NCBI GenBank assembly: GCA_910578975.1
Contig: CAJTRZ010000019.1
Coordinates: forward strand, 1 to 35,437
Direction of reading: 5' to 3'
DNA length: 35,437 bases
Origin: an uncultured Eubacterium sp.
GTDB lineage: Bacteria > Bacillota > Clostridia > Lachnospirales > Lachnospiraceae
Under the pieces are notes generated by a model that did not search any database, was not told the DNA's origin, and saw only the letters and a program-made list of their open reading frames with translations. A program made the position numbers and the translations under genes. Position 1 is the first letter of the stretch. Every line of letters starts with the position of its first letter. Of the stretch, positions 8,740 through 17,933 are shown one piece after another.

Positions 8740-8920
8740 AACTTTCTCCTTTTCTATTAATAATTAACAATTAAAACGTAACAGTTGAAACATTTTTTTG
8801 CAATATATAAAAATGTTTTTATCTACATTTTTCTCACTATTTATGGGGATTTTTGGCGAAATAAGTCGAGGAAAGTCGATAAAAATAAAAACATTTTTAG
8901 CACATTGTCTTTTAAGTAAC
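8740..8920. other. Leader of the subtilase gene with Spo0A-box-like pair
   Basis: This AT-rich stretch is the 5' leader of the subtilase gene. It contains AGTCGAG (8864-8870) and AGTCGAT (8874-8880) exactly 10 bases apart. Each matches the Spo0A box TGTCGAA at 5 of 7 positions. I could not place a convincing -35/-10 pair. No gene is seen. Confidence 0.35.
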
Positions 8921-9043
8921 AAAGAGTTCGCTTGAGAACTCTCTCGCGAGGCACGGATTCGTAAGAATAACTACCTTTCCGTACCTCTGCAATCCTTGCA
9001 GAGCTTTTATTGTATAGGAATTTCGGAAAAATTTCCTATACAA
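8921..9043 (-). repeat. Intergenic structured repeat, family A, copy 2
   Basis: This is the second copy of the element at 5463-5589, starting with the same AAAGAGTTCGCTTG. On the minus strand it holds a TTGTATAGGAA/TTCCTATACAA hairpin (9010-9043), then CTCTGCAA/TTGCAGAG, a GAGGtACGGA/TCCGTgCCTC helix around AAAGGTAGTT, and GAGTTC/GAACTC. Several helices keep pairing although bases differ from copy 1. It lies between the chitinase terminator and the subtilase leader. Confidence 0.7.
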
Positions 9044-9051
9044 TAAAAAAA

Positions 9052-9083
9052 GCTGTACAGATTACAACTTTAATCTGTACAGC
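9052..9083 (-). terminator. Terminator of the triple-GH18 gene
   Basis: A perfect 13-bp stem, GCTGTACAGATTA (9052-9064) with TAATCTGTACAGC (9071-9083) and a 6-base loop. It is followed on the minus strand by TTTTTTT. Confidence 0.9.
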
Positions 9084-9096
9084 CTCTTTTAAAAAC

Positions 9097-12000
9097 TTAC
9101 TTTATTTTAACTCTTTTCGTTCTGGACCAGACCCTTGTTCCTTTCACTCGTACTCTTACATACAATCTTTTCTTATATGCAAATTTTTTATTTCTAATAA
9201 TTAATTTACACTTTTTCACAATTTTCTTAACAAGAAGTTTATTAAACTTTTTATTTTTTGCAATTTGAATCTGATACTTTTCTGCCCCTTCAACACTTTT
9301 AAAAGTAATATTTATTTTTTTTGAAGAGTTCTTTTTTCCTGCTGTTAAAACCTGAGAAGACTCTGATGTACTTCTTGCCATCATTTTTGGTGTTTCTTTT
9401 TTAAATTGAATGGTCGTAATTTTCGACTCTCCACCATCATTTACCGCCGTTACTCCAATGGTGTAATTACCATCTTTTGCATCCTTAAAGAATTTCTCAG
9501 CATTGTATGCAGCATATGTACTGCTGCCTACATATTGTCCATTAATATAAAAATTATATTGTGTCGCTTTACTTACGCTTGCCCATGCAAAATAATATGG
9601 AAGAGAACCGTCTCCTGCAGGTGCATGTGTTAGTCCTGAAACGGATTTCGGTGCATTAATGCCAATATCATGTGTTGGCATCTCTGTTGTAGTCTGAACC
9701 GGTGCTGGTGTAGTTAGTGCTGGTGTCGGCTTTTCTGTAACCTGTTCCTGGGTCACAGTCTCTGTAGGTTTTGTTGTCATGTCTGCCCCACCTATTGCTG
9801 CATTTCTAAATAGAATTTCACCTTTTCCACCTGCATATTCAATTTCAATTACATTTATTTGCTTATTTAACGCTGACAAATAAATAACTGCTCCAGCTCC
9901 CTGAATTGCTGAACCTGATGTTTCCATTCCATTTACCGTTACCCTACTAATCGCCGCTGGTACAGTTACATAAATTCCTTCTTCTGCTGCAAAGCCAGGT
10001 TTTTGAACATTTACAATTCCTGATAATGTATGATTTGCATTATAGAAAATTGTGCTACTTCCAGAAACAGCTTTCCACTCTATATTTCCACTGGTTGGAG
10101 CCTCTGTTGTTTTGTCTTCAGTCGGCTTTTCTGTCGGTGCAGCTGTTAGTTTTTCAGTAGTTGGAACTTCTGTCGGCTTTTCCGTAGTAGGCATCTCTGT
10201 CTTTTTCTCTGTTGTTACCTGCTCTGTAGGTCTCTGTGTCGTTGGTACCTCTGTTGTTATCTGCTGTGTAGGTTTCTCTATCGTCGGTGCCTCTGTTGTC
10301 ACCTGCTGCGTTGTTGTCTCTATCGTTGGAACTTCACCACTTCCGAACTTTGATAAAAACGCTTTATTCTCTCTTGCAAAACTATTATCATTCTGTGCAT
10401 TATCCCAGTTAATAGACCACGTCATAATTCCACCCATACCTGGATAAGCATTGTTAAGTTCTGTAAAAGCTGCCTGCAACTCAATATTGGAAATTTGTCC
10501 ACTTCCTGCTGCATTTGCTGATGAAGGAACACCAATAACAACCTGATCTGGTCTAAGTGGTGCAAACCATGTGGCATCTGTTGGTGCAACGCCGACTCCT
10601 TCTCCAACATGGAAACCATCTAATAACATTTTACACATTGCAACGACTGCATCTTTACTTCCCATACTATATGATTTGCCATCCGGCGCTGTAATTGCAA
10701 TAGAATTATATAACTGAACATGAACAAAAGTTGTAATGTCTCTCAACGCATTAATCATCGGAAGATATGAGCCTGCTCTAGGATCACACCACTGATTAAT
10801 ACCTGCATAATAGGTGTATCCCATCTGCATATAAAATGTTTCTGGTGCCCAGGATAAAATAAAATCTTTACCATAACTACTTACAATCCTTCTTATAGCA
10901 GTTGTCATATTCTTTAACTGTGGTGAAGTAATTTGTCTAATATCTCTATCATTTCCCTGACTAAAATTAACCGAAGACTGTTCTAAATCAATATCAATAC
11001 CATCAAATCCATACTCATTGACAAAAGACTTAATATCATTGACAAACTGATTAATTGCTTCTTCTGAGTTCAGAGAAAAATATCCCTCATAACCGCCAAT
11101 GGATAATACAATCTTCTTTCCCTTAGCCTGCAGTGCTTTTATATCTGCCTTAAAATCATTCTTTGTGTAATCTGATGTCAATCCGGAAATATTAAACTGC
11201 ATTTTGCCATCTGTGCTGCCTGCTGAAACTGGCTCTGCAAAAGATATATTAATAATATCCCAATTGCTGTCAACATCCCTTAATTTAATAAATGCATTTC
11301 CCGAATTATGCCATGTATGATAATAACCAATCAATACTGGTGTCTTTTTATTTCCTGGATTTACATCCTTCGTTGTAACCTCCTCTGTAGTTACAACTGA
11401 TGAAGTCGTAACATTACTGTTTTTTACAATATAAGATATTGTTGTCTGTTCTGATTCTCCACCTTCGTTTACAGCACTTACACCAATCGTATAAGTACCC
11501 TCTGATGAAAAGAATTTTGAATCTAGGTTTACGCTTTCACCGATTACTGTTGCAATGTAATTTCCATTCACGTATACCTTATAGGATTCTGCGTTTGCTG
11601 CTGCCGTCCATGCAAAATAATATGGTAAATCTGCATTCCCTACATATGTCAAACCGGTTGGGGCAGATGGTCTCTGAACAATATCCTTTGTTGTATCATT
11701 TTCTATTGTTGTTGGCTGCTGCTTTGTTGTAGTTATCTGTGTTTTTGTTGTTGTCGGTTCTTTTGTTGTAGTTGTAATGCCTGACTTTGGCAGAGAATCC
11801 ATCAATGAATCCATCGCTTTTGCCCATGCATAACCATTTGTCGCATCCCAGTTAATAGACCATGTCATAACACCACGTAATGTTGGATATGCATTTGGAG
11901 GCGTAAAAGTTCCTGAACTTCTCTTATAAACTAATGAATTTACTGCTGTTGATACGATACCTGGTTCAACATATCCACTACCAGCTGCCTTTGATGTCGA

Positions 12001-14919
12001 AGGAACACCAATTGCAACCTGATCCGGTCTTAAACCACCTTCTAATAAAAGTGTTGATAATGATGTAAGAAAATCTGCATTTCCCGGATTTACGTTTGCT
12101 CCACCATATCCAATCATTCCACCAGAGTTATAAAACTGCGGATAACAAATTGTTAAAATATCTTTAATTTCAAGTGCAAGTCTATAATAAGCTGTTGTAA
12201 TGTCATTCGCCGATATTCTGTCTGTCTGAATATAATATGTCTCGGGTGCCATTGTTATAATGAAATTATCACCAAAATGATTGTGAACCTTTCTCAATGC
12301 ACTTGCAATATAATTTGTTCCTGATACTGCTGCTCCCTCAAAATCAATATCAACGCCTTCAAATCCATATTCCTCAATCATTGAAATCAGACTCGAAGCA
12401 AACTGCTCTGATGAAGCTGCATCATTAATATATGTCGTACCTTCTGCACCACCAACCGAGATGATGACATGCTGTCCTTTTGCTTTCAGTTCTTTAATTT
12501 CCTGAATAAACTGCGCTTTCGTATAACCACCAAGTGCATTAGACAAATCTTTATCCAGTTCAAATGTAACTTTACCCGGTACCGTTGATGAATTCGCAAA
12601 TGATACGCATATCATATCATAATATGAAGGTACATCTGATAATTTTAATGCAGTTGAACCATTTAAGAAGTTATGCCAATAACCCGTTACCATATGCTCT
12701 GGTAAAGTCGTATTAACAGTATAATTGTTTACTGTTGTAGTTTCTTCATGACCCGGATTCGTTGAACTTCCTGTTGTCTCCATATTGATTAAATCAGTTC
12801 TTTCTTTCCAAAGTGTGAAAGCTTCGGTCGGTGTCCATGCCACATTAGAATTATGTGCATATGTACATTCATACACTTTGCCATTATAAGAAACAATTGC
12901 TCCTAAAGCATAAGCTACATTATTTGGTGACCATGCAGGATAACTTCCTGTTCCCACTGTGGAATCTGTAGTCGTCTGTATCTTCGTTGTGTCTGACTCC
13001 TTTTTCGTTGTAGTTACCGGTGCCTTTGTTGTTTCATTTTTTGTTGTAACTACCTGAGTCTTCGTTGTAGTTTCTTCTTTCTTCGTTGTAACTGTCGGTG
13101 CCTTTGTTGTAGTTATTTCGCTGGAATCACTATATAAAACCGTTGTTCCTAATTCCTCGCCTGCTGAAACAGCTCTCGTTGTCATTAAAACCTGTGCAAT
13201 ATTCGCTTTATCTGCTGTTGCAGAAGATTTTAATGTAAATGTCATTGTTGCACCAGGCTCTAATGTTTTTCCTGACCATTCCGGAGGTGTAATAATTGTA
13301 TAACCATCACCTGATGTAATCGTACCACCGGAACTATAATCTCCTGTAAGGATTTCACCACTCTTTGTCTTAAAATAAAATCTAGGATATACTACAGATT
13401 TTCCAAATTTCTCAGCCTGTGGCAGTGCCGGCTTATCTCCGCTTCCCGGAAGTGTTGCCGCGCTTGATTCCACAAGACGATTATTATTTTTTACTGTAAA
13501 TGTATATGTGTTACCAGAAGCATCCACGTCGATGGAAACGTTTTCTTTTTCAGGTATAATAATCTTTTGCGTAGGAATTGAAGAATCACCATATAATGCA
13601 TTCTTCATTGTTCTTGTAACAGAACTTGTACTGTCCAATGATGCCATCCATGAAATCAGTCCACCAAGATGTTTTTCTCTGACATACTGACCTTTTGCTG
13701 CAACAGACCTCTCATTATCACAGGTAAAAAAGTAACCTGTATCTGCACTGTAATAATATGCAGCCTGTGCTGTTTCATCATAATATTCCTTTAAATTATA
13801 TTTACTTATGAGAGAATCAATATCTCCATAAGCAAATGTCCCCGATGTAGTACCATCCGGTGCTTTCACACTGTTTGGCTCTGCAGTAGCATACAACCCC
13901 GGATTTTTAGGGTCTTTACCGTCTGTTTTAACGCCTGCCCATCCTCTTGTGTATGGGGCAACACCCACTACAATCTTTGAATAATCAATGTTATTGCCAT
14001 ATGTATCTTCCAGATATTTTATACATGTATCAACTGAAAACTGTCCATCTTTCTGCGTTTCATGATCATATGAATCATTAGTATAAAGTGCTGTCTGATG
14101 GCCTGTATAACCGTTCCATGCACCATTTAAATCGTATGTCATCATATTTGCAAAATCAACAATTTCTAAAACTTTATCGTATTCTATTTTTGACATCATT
14201 GCCGGTGATGCTGACATCGCACATGATAACTCATAATATTTTCCATCTACTGTACCATAATAATCTAATTGTTCTCTAATGGCCTGCATAAGAAGTGTGA
14301 AGTTTCTTGTATCAGCTTCAGAGCCCTTACATCCCTTATCCACTGTAACACCATTTCCATCTGGATCCGGATCTCTGTCTGCTGTAGGATACTCCCAGTC
14401 AATATCTACAAAATCATATCCATAATAATGAATAAATTTTGCAATATTCTTTGCGAAATTCTCTCTTGACTCCGCCTTGGATGCTAACTTAGGAAAATCT
14501 CCTGATCTGGTCCATCCACCAACGGAAATACCAATTTTCATATTTGGGTACTTATTTCTTAATAAAAGCATTGCCCCCAATACTCCACTATATAAACTGT
14601 CATACCCTACTGAATATCCCACATTTGGATTCTCATAATCAGCCCATGAATCGCAAACATTTAAGTTTCCATCTGCATCCACGTCCATAAAAGCAAAATT
14701 CAAATGTGTAATTAAACTGCCATCAATTTTGTCCGGAGTAAAATTTTTCTGCCCCGCATAAATTGACCACTCACCATAATACATAACATTTCGATATGGT
14801 ACCTCTTTTGTGTTCTGTTTCACTTCACTGGCCTCTACTGGAGCTGTATATCCGGTAAATAAATTAATTACCATAATAAGCGCCATCAAAAAACCACTGA
14901 TTCTTTTTGTAACTTGCAT
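9097..14919 (-). CDS. Giant secreted chitinase with three GH18 catalytic domains
   Basis: The start chosen is ATG 14919 (1940 aa), which has AAGGGGAAA at the right distance and begins directly with a signal peptide (MQVTKRISGF...VEA). Domains: GH18-1 about 43-445 with D169-D172-D174-E176; a beta-sandwich about 449-600; CBM5/12 chitin-binding module about 660-707 (Trp-rich, starting YPAWSPN); GH18-2 about 741-1045 with E854-D857-D859-E861, the first Asp of DxxDxDxE being Glu; Fn3-like about 1083-1166; GH18-3 about 1194-1525 with D1306-D1309-D1311-E1313; an unrecognised module about 1612-1710; Fn3-like about 1756-1840; lysine-rich C-terminal domain ending RVKIK. Thr/Pro/Lys linkers separate them. 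All three catalytic acids are intact. GH18-2 and -3 resemble ChiD-type domains (GYWHNF, MAPETYY) and differ from GH18-1. Most likely it degrades chitin; endo-N-acetylglucosaminidase activity of one domain is an alternative. Confidence 0.94.
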   Translation of the reverse strand: MQVTKRISGFLMALIMVINLFTGYTAPVEASEVKQNTKEVPYRNVMYYGEWSIYAGQKNFTPDKIDGSLITHLNFAFMDVDADGNLNVCDSWADYENPNVGYSVGYDSLYSGVLGAMLLLRNKYPNMKIGISVGGWTRSGDFPKLASKAESRENFAKNIAKFIHYYGYDFVDIDWEYPTADRDPDPDGNGVTVDKGCKGSEADTRNFTLLMQAIREQLDYYGTVDGKYYELSCAMSASPAMMSKIEYDKVLEIVDFANMMTYDLNGAWNGYTGHQTALYTNDSYDHETQKDGQFSVDTCIKYLEDTYGNNIDYSKIVVGVAPYTRGWAGVKTDGKDPKNPGLYATAEPNSVKAPDGTTSGTFAYGDIDSLISKYNLKEYYDETAQAAYYYSADTGYFFTCDNERSVAAKGQYVREKHLGGLISWMASLDSTSSVTRTMKNALYGDSSIPTQKIIIPEKENVSIDVDASGNTYTFTVKNNNRLVESSAATLPGSGDKPALPQAEKFGKSVVYPRFYFKTKSGEILTGDYSSGGTITSGDGYTIITPPEWSGKTLEPGATMTFTLKSSATADKANIAQVLMTTRAVSAGEELGTTVLYSDSSEITTTKAPTVTTKKEETTTKTQVVTTKNETTKAPVTTTKKESDTTKIQTTTDSTVGTGSYPAWSPNNVAYALGAIVSYNGKVYECTYAHNSNVAWTPTEAFTLWKERTDLINMETTGSSTNPGHEETTTVNNYTVNTTLPEHMVTGYWHNFLNGSTALKLSDVPSYYDMICVSFANSSTVPGKVTFELDKDLSNALGGYTKAQFIQEIKELKAKGQHVIISVGGAEGTTYINDAASSEQFASSLISMIEEYGFEGVDIDFEGAAVSGTNYIASALRKVHNHFGDNFIITMAPETYYIQTDRISANDITTAYYRLALEIKDILTICYPQFYNSGGMIGYGGANVNPGNADFLTSLSTLLLEGGLRPDQVAIGVPSTSKAAGSGYVEPGIVSTAVNSLVYKRSSGTFTPPNAYPTLRGVMTWSINWDATNGYAWAKAMDSLMDSLPKSGITTTTKEPTTTKTQITTTKQQPTTIENDTTKDIVQRPSAPTGLTYVGNADLPYYFAWTAAANAESYKVYVNGNYIATVIGESVNLDSKFFSSEGTYTIGVSAVNEGGESEQTTISYIVKNSNVTTSSVVTTEEVTTKDVNPGNKKTPVLIGYYHTWHNSGNAFIKLRDVDSNWDIINISFAEPVSAGSTDGKMQFNISGLTSDYTKNDFKADIKALQAKGKKIVLSIGGYEGYFSLNSEEAINQFVNDIKSFVNEYGFDGIDIDLEQSSVNFSQGNDRDIRQITSPQLKNMTTAIRRIVSSYGKDFILSWAPETFYMQMGYTYYAGINQWCDPRAGSYLPMINALRDITTFVHVQLYNSIAITAPDGKSYSMGSKDAVVAMCKMLLDGFHVGEGVGVAPTDATWFAPLRPDQVVIGVPSSANAAGSGQISNIELQAAFTELNNAYPGMGGIMTWSINWDNAQNDNSFARENKAFLSKFGSGEVPTIETTTQQVTTEAPTIEKPTQQITTEVPTTQRPTEQVTTEKKTEMPTTEKPTEVPTTEKLTAAPTEKPTEDKTTEAPTSGNIEWKAVSGSSTIFYNANHTLSGIVNVQKPGFAAEEGIYVTVPAAISRVTVNGMETSGSAIQGAGAVIYLSALNKQINVIEIEYAGGKGEILFRNAAIGGADMTTKPTETVTQEQVTEKPTPALTTPAPVQTTTEMPTHDIGINAPKSVSGLTHAPAGDGSLPYYFAWASVSKATQYNFYINGQYVGSSTYAAYNAEKFFKDAKDGNYTIGVTAVNDGGESKITTIQFKKETPKMMARSTSESSQVLTAGKKNSSKKINITFKSVEGAEKYQIQIAKNKKFNKLLVKKIVKKCKLIIRNKKFAYKKRLYVRVRVKGTRVWSRTKRVKIK

Positions 14920-15056
14920 ATAATTTCCCCTTTCATAATTAATATGCAAATGATACCATTTAGCCATATATTACCTAAGGAGCCATTTTTTATTTTAGGT
15001 ACTTATATTTATGAAACGTTTTTTTTGAACAATTTTTATTACATTTTTCCGGTTTT

Positions 15057-15809
15057 TTAGTCCAATTTCAACCCTCTTAATAAGCTTTCTAAAGATGTTC
15101 CAATATTCTCAACTTCGGGAATATTGTTCTTTATTTCTTCTTCCTCCTGTTTCCGTTGTTCTTCAAGTAAGTCCCTAATACTCAGACTTATTTTTCCGTT
15201 TTCATTTTTAATTACCTTAGCCTGAACCATCTGACCTACTTCTAAAACTTCCTTCGGAGATTTGATATGACTGGTAGATATCTGGGAAATATGTACAAGA
15301 CCTGTTACATCATTTCCTAAATCTATAAACGCTCCATATGACTGGAGAGATTCAACTTTGCCTTCCACAACAGAACCCACTTGTATCTTAGATACAGCCA
15401 TTTCCTTCTGCGCCTTTCTGGCTGCTGCTGACTCTTCCCTCAAAATTTCTCTTGCAGATAACACCAGTTTACTTTTTTCCATATCAGCCTCAATAACACG
15501 TACTCTGATATCTCTTCCAAGCCAGACATTGGTATCTTCTACATGATTAATATCCAGTCTGCTGACAGGAATAAATCCACGAACACCTTCAACTAAAGCA
15601 ATGACACCTTTATTTACAATACCTGAAACAGTAACCGGCAAAATTTCTCCTGTTTCTTTATACTTATTAATTTTCTCCCACGCCAGCAGTGTGTCTGTAT
15701 CATACTCTCCATTACCCATATAAGCATATGATTCTTCCAATGCCTGTCCTAAGTTTTCCATGTTTTCCTCTTCAGTTCCCACTACATTTTTTGTAATTTT
15801 CTCTTCCAT
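15057..15809 (-). CDS. S1 RNA-binding domain protein (two S1 repeats)
   Basis: A 250-residue cytoplasmic protein with two OB-fold S1 domains. The first is about 54-120 (VSGIVNKGVIALVEGVRGFI), the second about 145-213 (GKVESLQSYGAFIDL, GLVHISQIS), followed by a Glu/Lys-rich tail. It resembles the short ribosomal protein S1-like proteins of Firmicutes, which bind mRNA or ribosomes, but is too short to be a full S1 (four to six repeats). AAGGAGATG precedes the ATG. It starts 32 bases after the upstream nuclease-family gene and is probably cotranscribed with it. No terminator is evident before the chitinase gene. Confidence 0.88.
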   Translation of the reverse strand: MEEKITKNVVGTEEENMENLGQALEESYAYMGNGEYDTDTLLAWEKINKYKETGEILPVTVSGIVNKGVIALVEGVRGFIPVSRLDINHVEDTNVWLGRDIRVRVIEADMEKSKLVLSAREILREESAAARKAQKEMAVSKIQVGSVVEGKVESLQSYGAFIDLGNDVTGLVHISQISTSHIKSPKEVLEVGQMVQAKVIKNENGKISLSIRDLLEEQRKQEEEEIKNNIPEVENIGTSLESLLRGLKLD

Positions 15810-15841
15810 GATAATTCATCTCCTTTTCGTCTTTTTTGTTT

Positions 15842-16951
15842 TTATTTTAATTTAAAATTCATAAATACTGGCTGATGATCCGAATAAGCATAACCTGTAT
15901 CTACTATTTGATAACCTTTTAATTCCACATTATCAGAAATAATAAACCCATCTAATGTGCATACATAAGTCTTCCCCGGAATGTACTCTGTATCATTATT
16001 TCTGTTAGACTCCGGCATTTTCTCCATTGTTTCCTTATCCAACTCATCCATCGCAAATCTGACACCTTCAGGCATCCTGCTTCTTGGAAACGGAAATGCC
16101 CAACTCTCACAGTTATCGCTGTCTTTCTCATCTGCTTTCAAATCATGATTAAAATCACCACCACAGATAATATAATTGCCTTTTTTCATTTCCTTGTTCA
16201 TATCGTCAAATAACATTTTCAACTGTCCTTCACGGATTTCATCACTATTTCCATAAGCGGATAAGTGAACATTTATTAAGACCAATTCTTTACCGTTTTC
16301 TACCTTTATGCGATTAATCGAATAACATCTATCCAGATCGAGAAATTTCGAAAATCCTTTGGATATTGGAAGACTTCTCCTTAGGGAATCTGTTATTTCA
16401 TATTTTGAGTATGACGCAATTCCCGAATAAGAGGCTCCTATCGGTTCGTTAAACGGATAAAATAAATATGCTGAATCGTAATTCACTGCGAAAGTCTCAT
16501 AATAATTGTTAAAGATTTCAGTTATCAGATTTTCCTGATTGACATGATAACTTCTTGTAGAATCTCTGTCTACCTCCTGAAACATCATAAAATCCGGCTG
16601 ATAGTCCAGTGAAAGTCCTGCTGCTCCTTTGATGGCATTTGCACCGCTCTCACCACTATAACATCTCGAGTACTTTCCTCCATCCATAAAAAAACTGTAA
16701 TCCGGCAGATATGCTCCAAACCCTACATTGTAAGTTCCAATTGTATAAGTTTTATTTGGGGTTAATTGACTGCTGCCAAAGTTTTCTAATTGTTGCTTGG
16801 GCGAATTGACTGTTAATTTTTGATTATCATCTATTCTGCTGTATGATAAGAAAACATATGCGAGGTAAATTATGAAAATAAATAAAAATACTGCGAGTAT
16901 GACACCTATTACTTTGAGTATCATTTGAATCCTCTGTCTATTTTCAACCAT
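15842..16951 (-). CDS. Membrane-anchored endonuclease/exonuclease/phosphatase family protein
   Basis: A 369-residue protein with one N-terminal transmembrane segment (about 11-36), placing the catalytic domain outside the membrane. EEP-fold residues are visible: N75 in GTYNVG, E126 in FQEVD, H229 in NVHLS, D266/N268 in GGDFNHD, and D358/H359 in the terminal SDHQP. Family members cleave phosphodiester or phosphate-ester bonds with Mg2+ (nucleases, sphingomyelinases, inositol phosphatases). The substrate here is unknown; an extracellular DNase or phospholipid phosphodiesterase is plausible. AAGGAGTGAG precedes the ATG, and the S1 gene follows 32 bases downstream. Confidence 0.87.
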   Translation of the reverse strand: MVENRQRIQMILKVIGVILAVFLFIFIIYLAYVFLSYSRIDDNQKLTVNSPKQQLENFGSSQLTPNKTYTIGTYNVGFGAYLPDYSFFMDGGKYSRCYSGESGANAIKGAAGLSLDYQPDFMMFQEVDRDSTRSYHVNQENLITEIFNNYYETFAVNYDSAYLFYPFNEPIGASYSGIASYSKYEITDSLRRSLPISKGFSKFLDLDRCYSINRIKVENGKELVLINVHLSAYGNSDEIREGQLKMLFDDMNKEMKKGNYIICGGDFNHDLKADEKDSDNCESWAFPFPRSRMPEGVRFAMDELDKETMEKMPESNRNNDTEYIPGKTYVCTLDGFIISDNVELKGYQIVDTGYAYSDHQPVFMNFKLK

Positions 16952-16990
16952 AAAGTCTCACTCCTTTTTAATGTACTTTTTTATATGCAT

Positions 16991-17019
16991 ATTATAGTCA
17001 TTTTTTTAATTATACACAA
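16991..17019 (-). promoter_or_regulatory. Promoter of the EEP-family/S1 operon
   Basis: On the minus strand TTGTGT (17019-17014), 17 bases, and a consensus TATAAT (16996-16991). The start codon at 16951 is about 33 bases beyond the expected transcription start. Confidence 0.65.
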
Positions 17020-17096
17020 TAAAAATAATAATGCTTTTAACTATGTTCATAAAAAGCAGTTCTCAATTTTAATATTTTTTAAAGTAATGTATTTTA

Positions 17097-17143
17097 ATAG
17101 GCAGGACACAAAAATATTTTTTAACTCTTTGTGACCTGCCTAT
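17097..17143 (-). terminator. Terminator of the collagen-like gene
   Basis: A 16-base arm (17097-17112) pairs with 17128-17143 with one mismatch. It sits 23 bases past the stop codon of the collagen-like gene. Confidence 0.75.
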
Positions 17144-17165
17144 CTCTTTCTAAATTAATTTAATT

Positions 17166-17765
17166 TCAAGCAATTTTCTGCAATATAATAGATGCATGAT
17201 TTACTGCCTGATTATCAATTCCTGTTCCAGCAAGATAATCTGGCGTTGAAGATTTATTTCTCAGTACAACTGTTGATCCTGCTTCAATTGAAGTAATAAA
17301 AATACCTGTTAATGGTATACGTTCTGCACTACTAACTTCATTCGAATAAGTTCCAAAAAATGATAGTGGATTCTCCAAATTATTTATAGCAACCGCATAA
17401 GCAACATTTAAAAGCCCTTTAACCGGACGAATCAATAAGGAATAGTCTATACGATAAATCCCTCCTGAATTAACTACTATTTTTGCTGTATTAGGGGTAA
17501 ATGAAAAGTCACCTGACTGATATGCAAGTAAAAACTTAACATCTCCTTCCGGTTCAACATCTTGAAATCCTCCTTGCATTACAGCATTAAAATATGCCGG
17601 TTCTATTCCTTTCCCAGGTGGTCCCTGTGCTCCAGTCGGACCCATTTCTCCACGTGGCCCAGGCTCCCCTTTAGGTCCACGTGGTCCCGGCGGACCAATC
17701 TCCCCTTGGGGGCCGGCTGGACCTTCACAACAACAATCACAACACAATTTATGGCGATTACTCAT
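17166..17765 (-). CDS. Collagen-like protein with BclA/C1q-type C-terminal domain
   Basis: This 199-residue protein has three parts. The N-terminus is Cys-rich (CCDCCC at 8-13) with no signal peptide. Residues 15-50 form about 12 Gly-X-Y triplets (for example GPPGPRGPKGEPGPR), able to form a collagen triple helix. The C-terminal domain of about 145 residues is a beta-rich jelly roll like those of exosporium BclA and C1q/TNF trimers (FSFTPN, GIYRIDYSLLI, GSTVVLRN). Such proteins form hair-like projections on spores. Lack of a signal peptide fits mother-cell assembly onto a spore surface. AAAGGAAAAG precedes the ATG. The collagen region is short compared with the tens to hundreds of triplets in Bacillus BclA. 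Function as a spore-surface protein is inferred. Confidence 0.85.
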   Translation of the reverse strand: MSNRHKLCCDCCCEGPAGPQGEIGPPGPRGPKGEPGPRGEMGPTGAQGPPGKGIEPAYFNAVMQGGFQDVEPEGDVKFLLAYQSGDFSFTPNTAKIVVNSGGIYRIDYSLLIRPVKGLLNVAYAVAINNLENPLSFFGTYSNEVSSAERIPLTGIFITSIEAGSTVVLRNKSSTPDYLAGTGIDNQAVNHASIILQKIA

Positions 17766-17801
17766 TTGCTTTTCCTTTCATTATACAACATATTTCTAAT
17801 T

Positions 17802-17829
17802 TATATTATGTATATAAGTCTATAGTTGT
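17802..17829 (-). promoter_or_regulatory. Possible SigK-type promoter of the collagen-like gene
   Basis: On the minus strand AC (17829-17828), 17 bases, then CATAATATA (17810-17802) fits the B. subtilis SigK pattern AC-N16/17-CATAnnnTA. A TTGACA (17841-17836) lies just upstream but has no good sigma-A -10 at 17 bases. The motif is short, so a chance match is possible. Confidence 0.35.
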
Positions 17830-17871
17830 GAAAAATGTCAAATAAACACTATATTTATTATTGTACAAAAA

Positions 17872-17904
17872 AATTTCTGCTATCCTATCACGATAGCAGA
17901 AATT
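17872..17904 (-). terminator. Terminator of lysS
   Basis: A perfect 13-bp stem (17872-17884 with 17892-17904) with a 7-base loop. On the minus strand it is followed by TTTTTTTG. Confidence 0.9.
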
Positions 17905-17933
17905 CTATAAAAGAATTAGACTCTATATCTTCT

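Noticed and set aside
10052..10447. 131-codon plus-strand frame rich in Val/Gly/Ser
   Set aside because: It mirrors the Thr/Pro linker codons of the chitinase gene and is not a real gene.
14920..15056. Riboswitch in the chitinase leader
   Set aside because: A TACCTAA/TTAGGTA helix is present, but nothing matches c-di-GMP or other known aptamers, and it is too short to argue for a new one.
17836..17841. Sigma-A promoter from TTGACA upstream of the collagen-like gene
   Set aside because: No TATAAT-like hexamer at 16-18 bases; nearest candidates are poor, so it is only mentioned beside the SigK-like motif.
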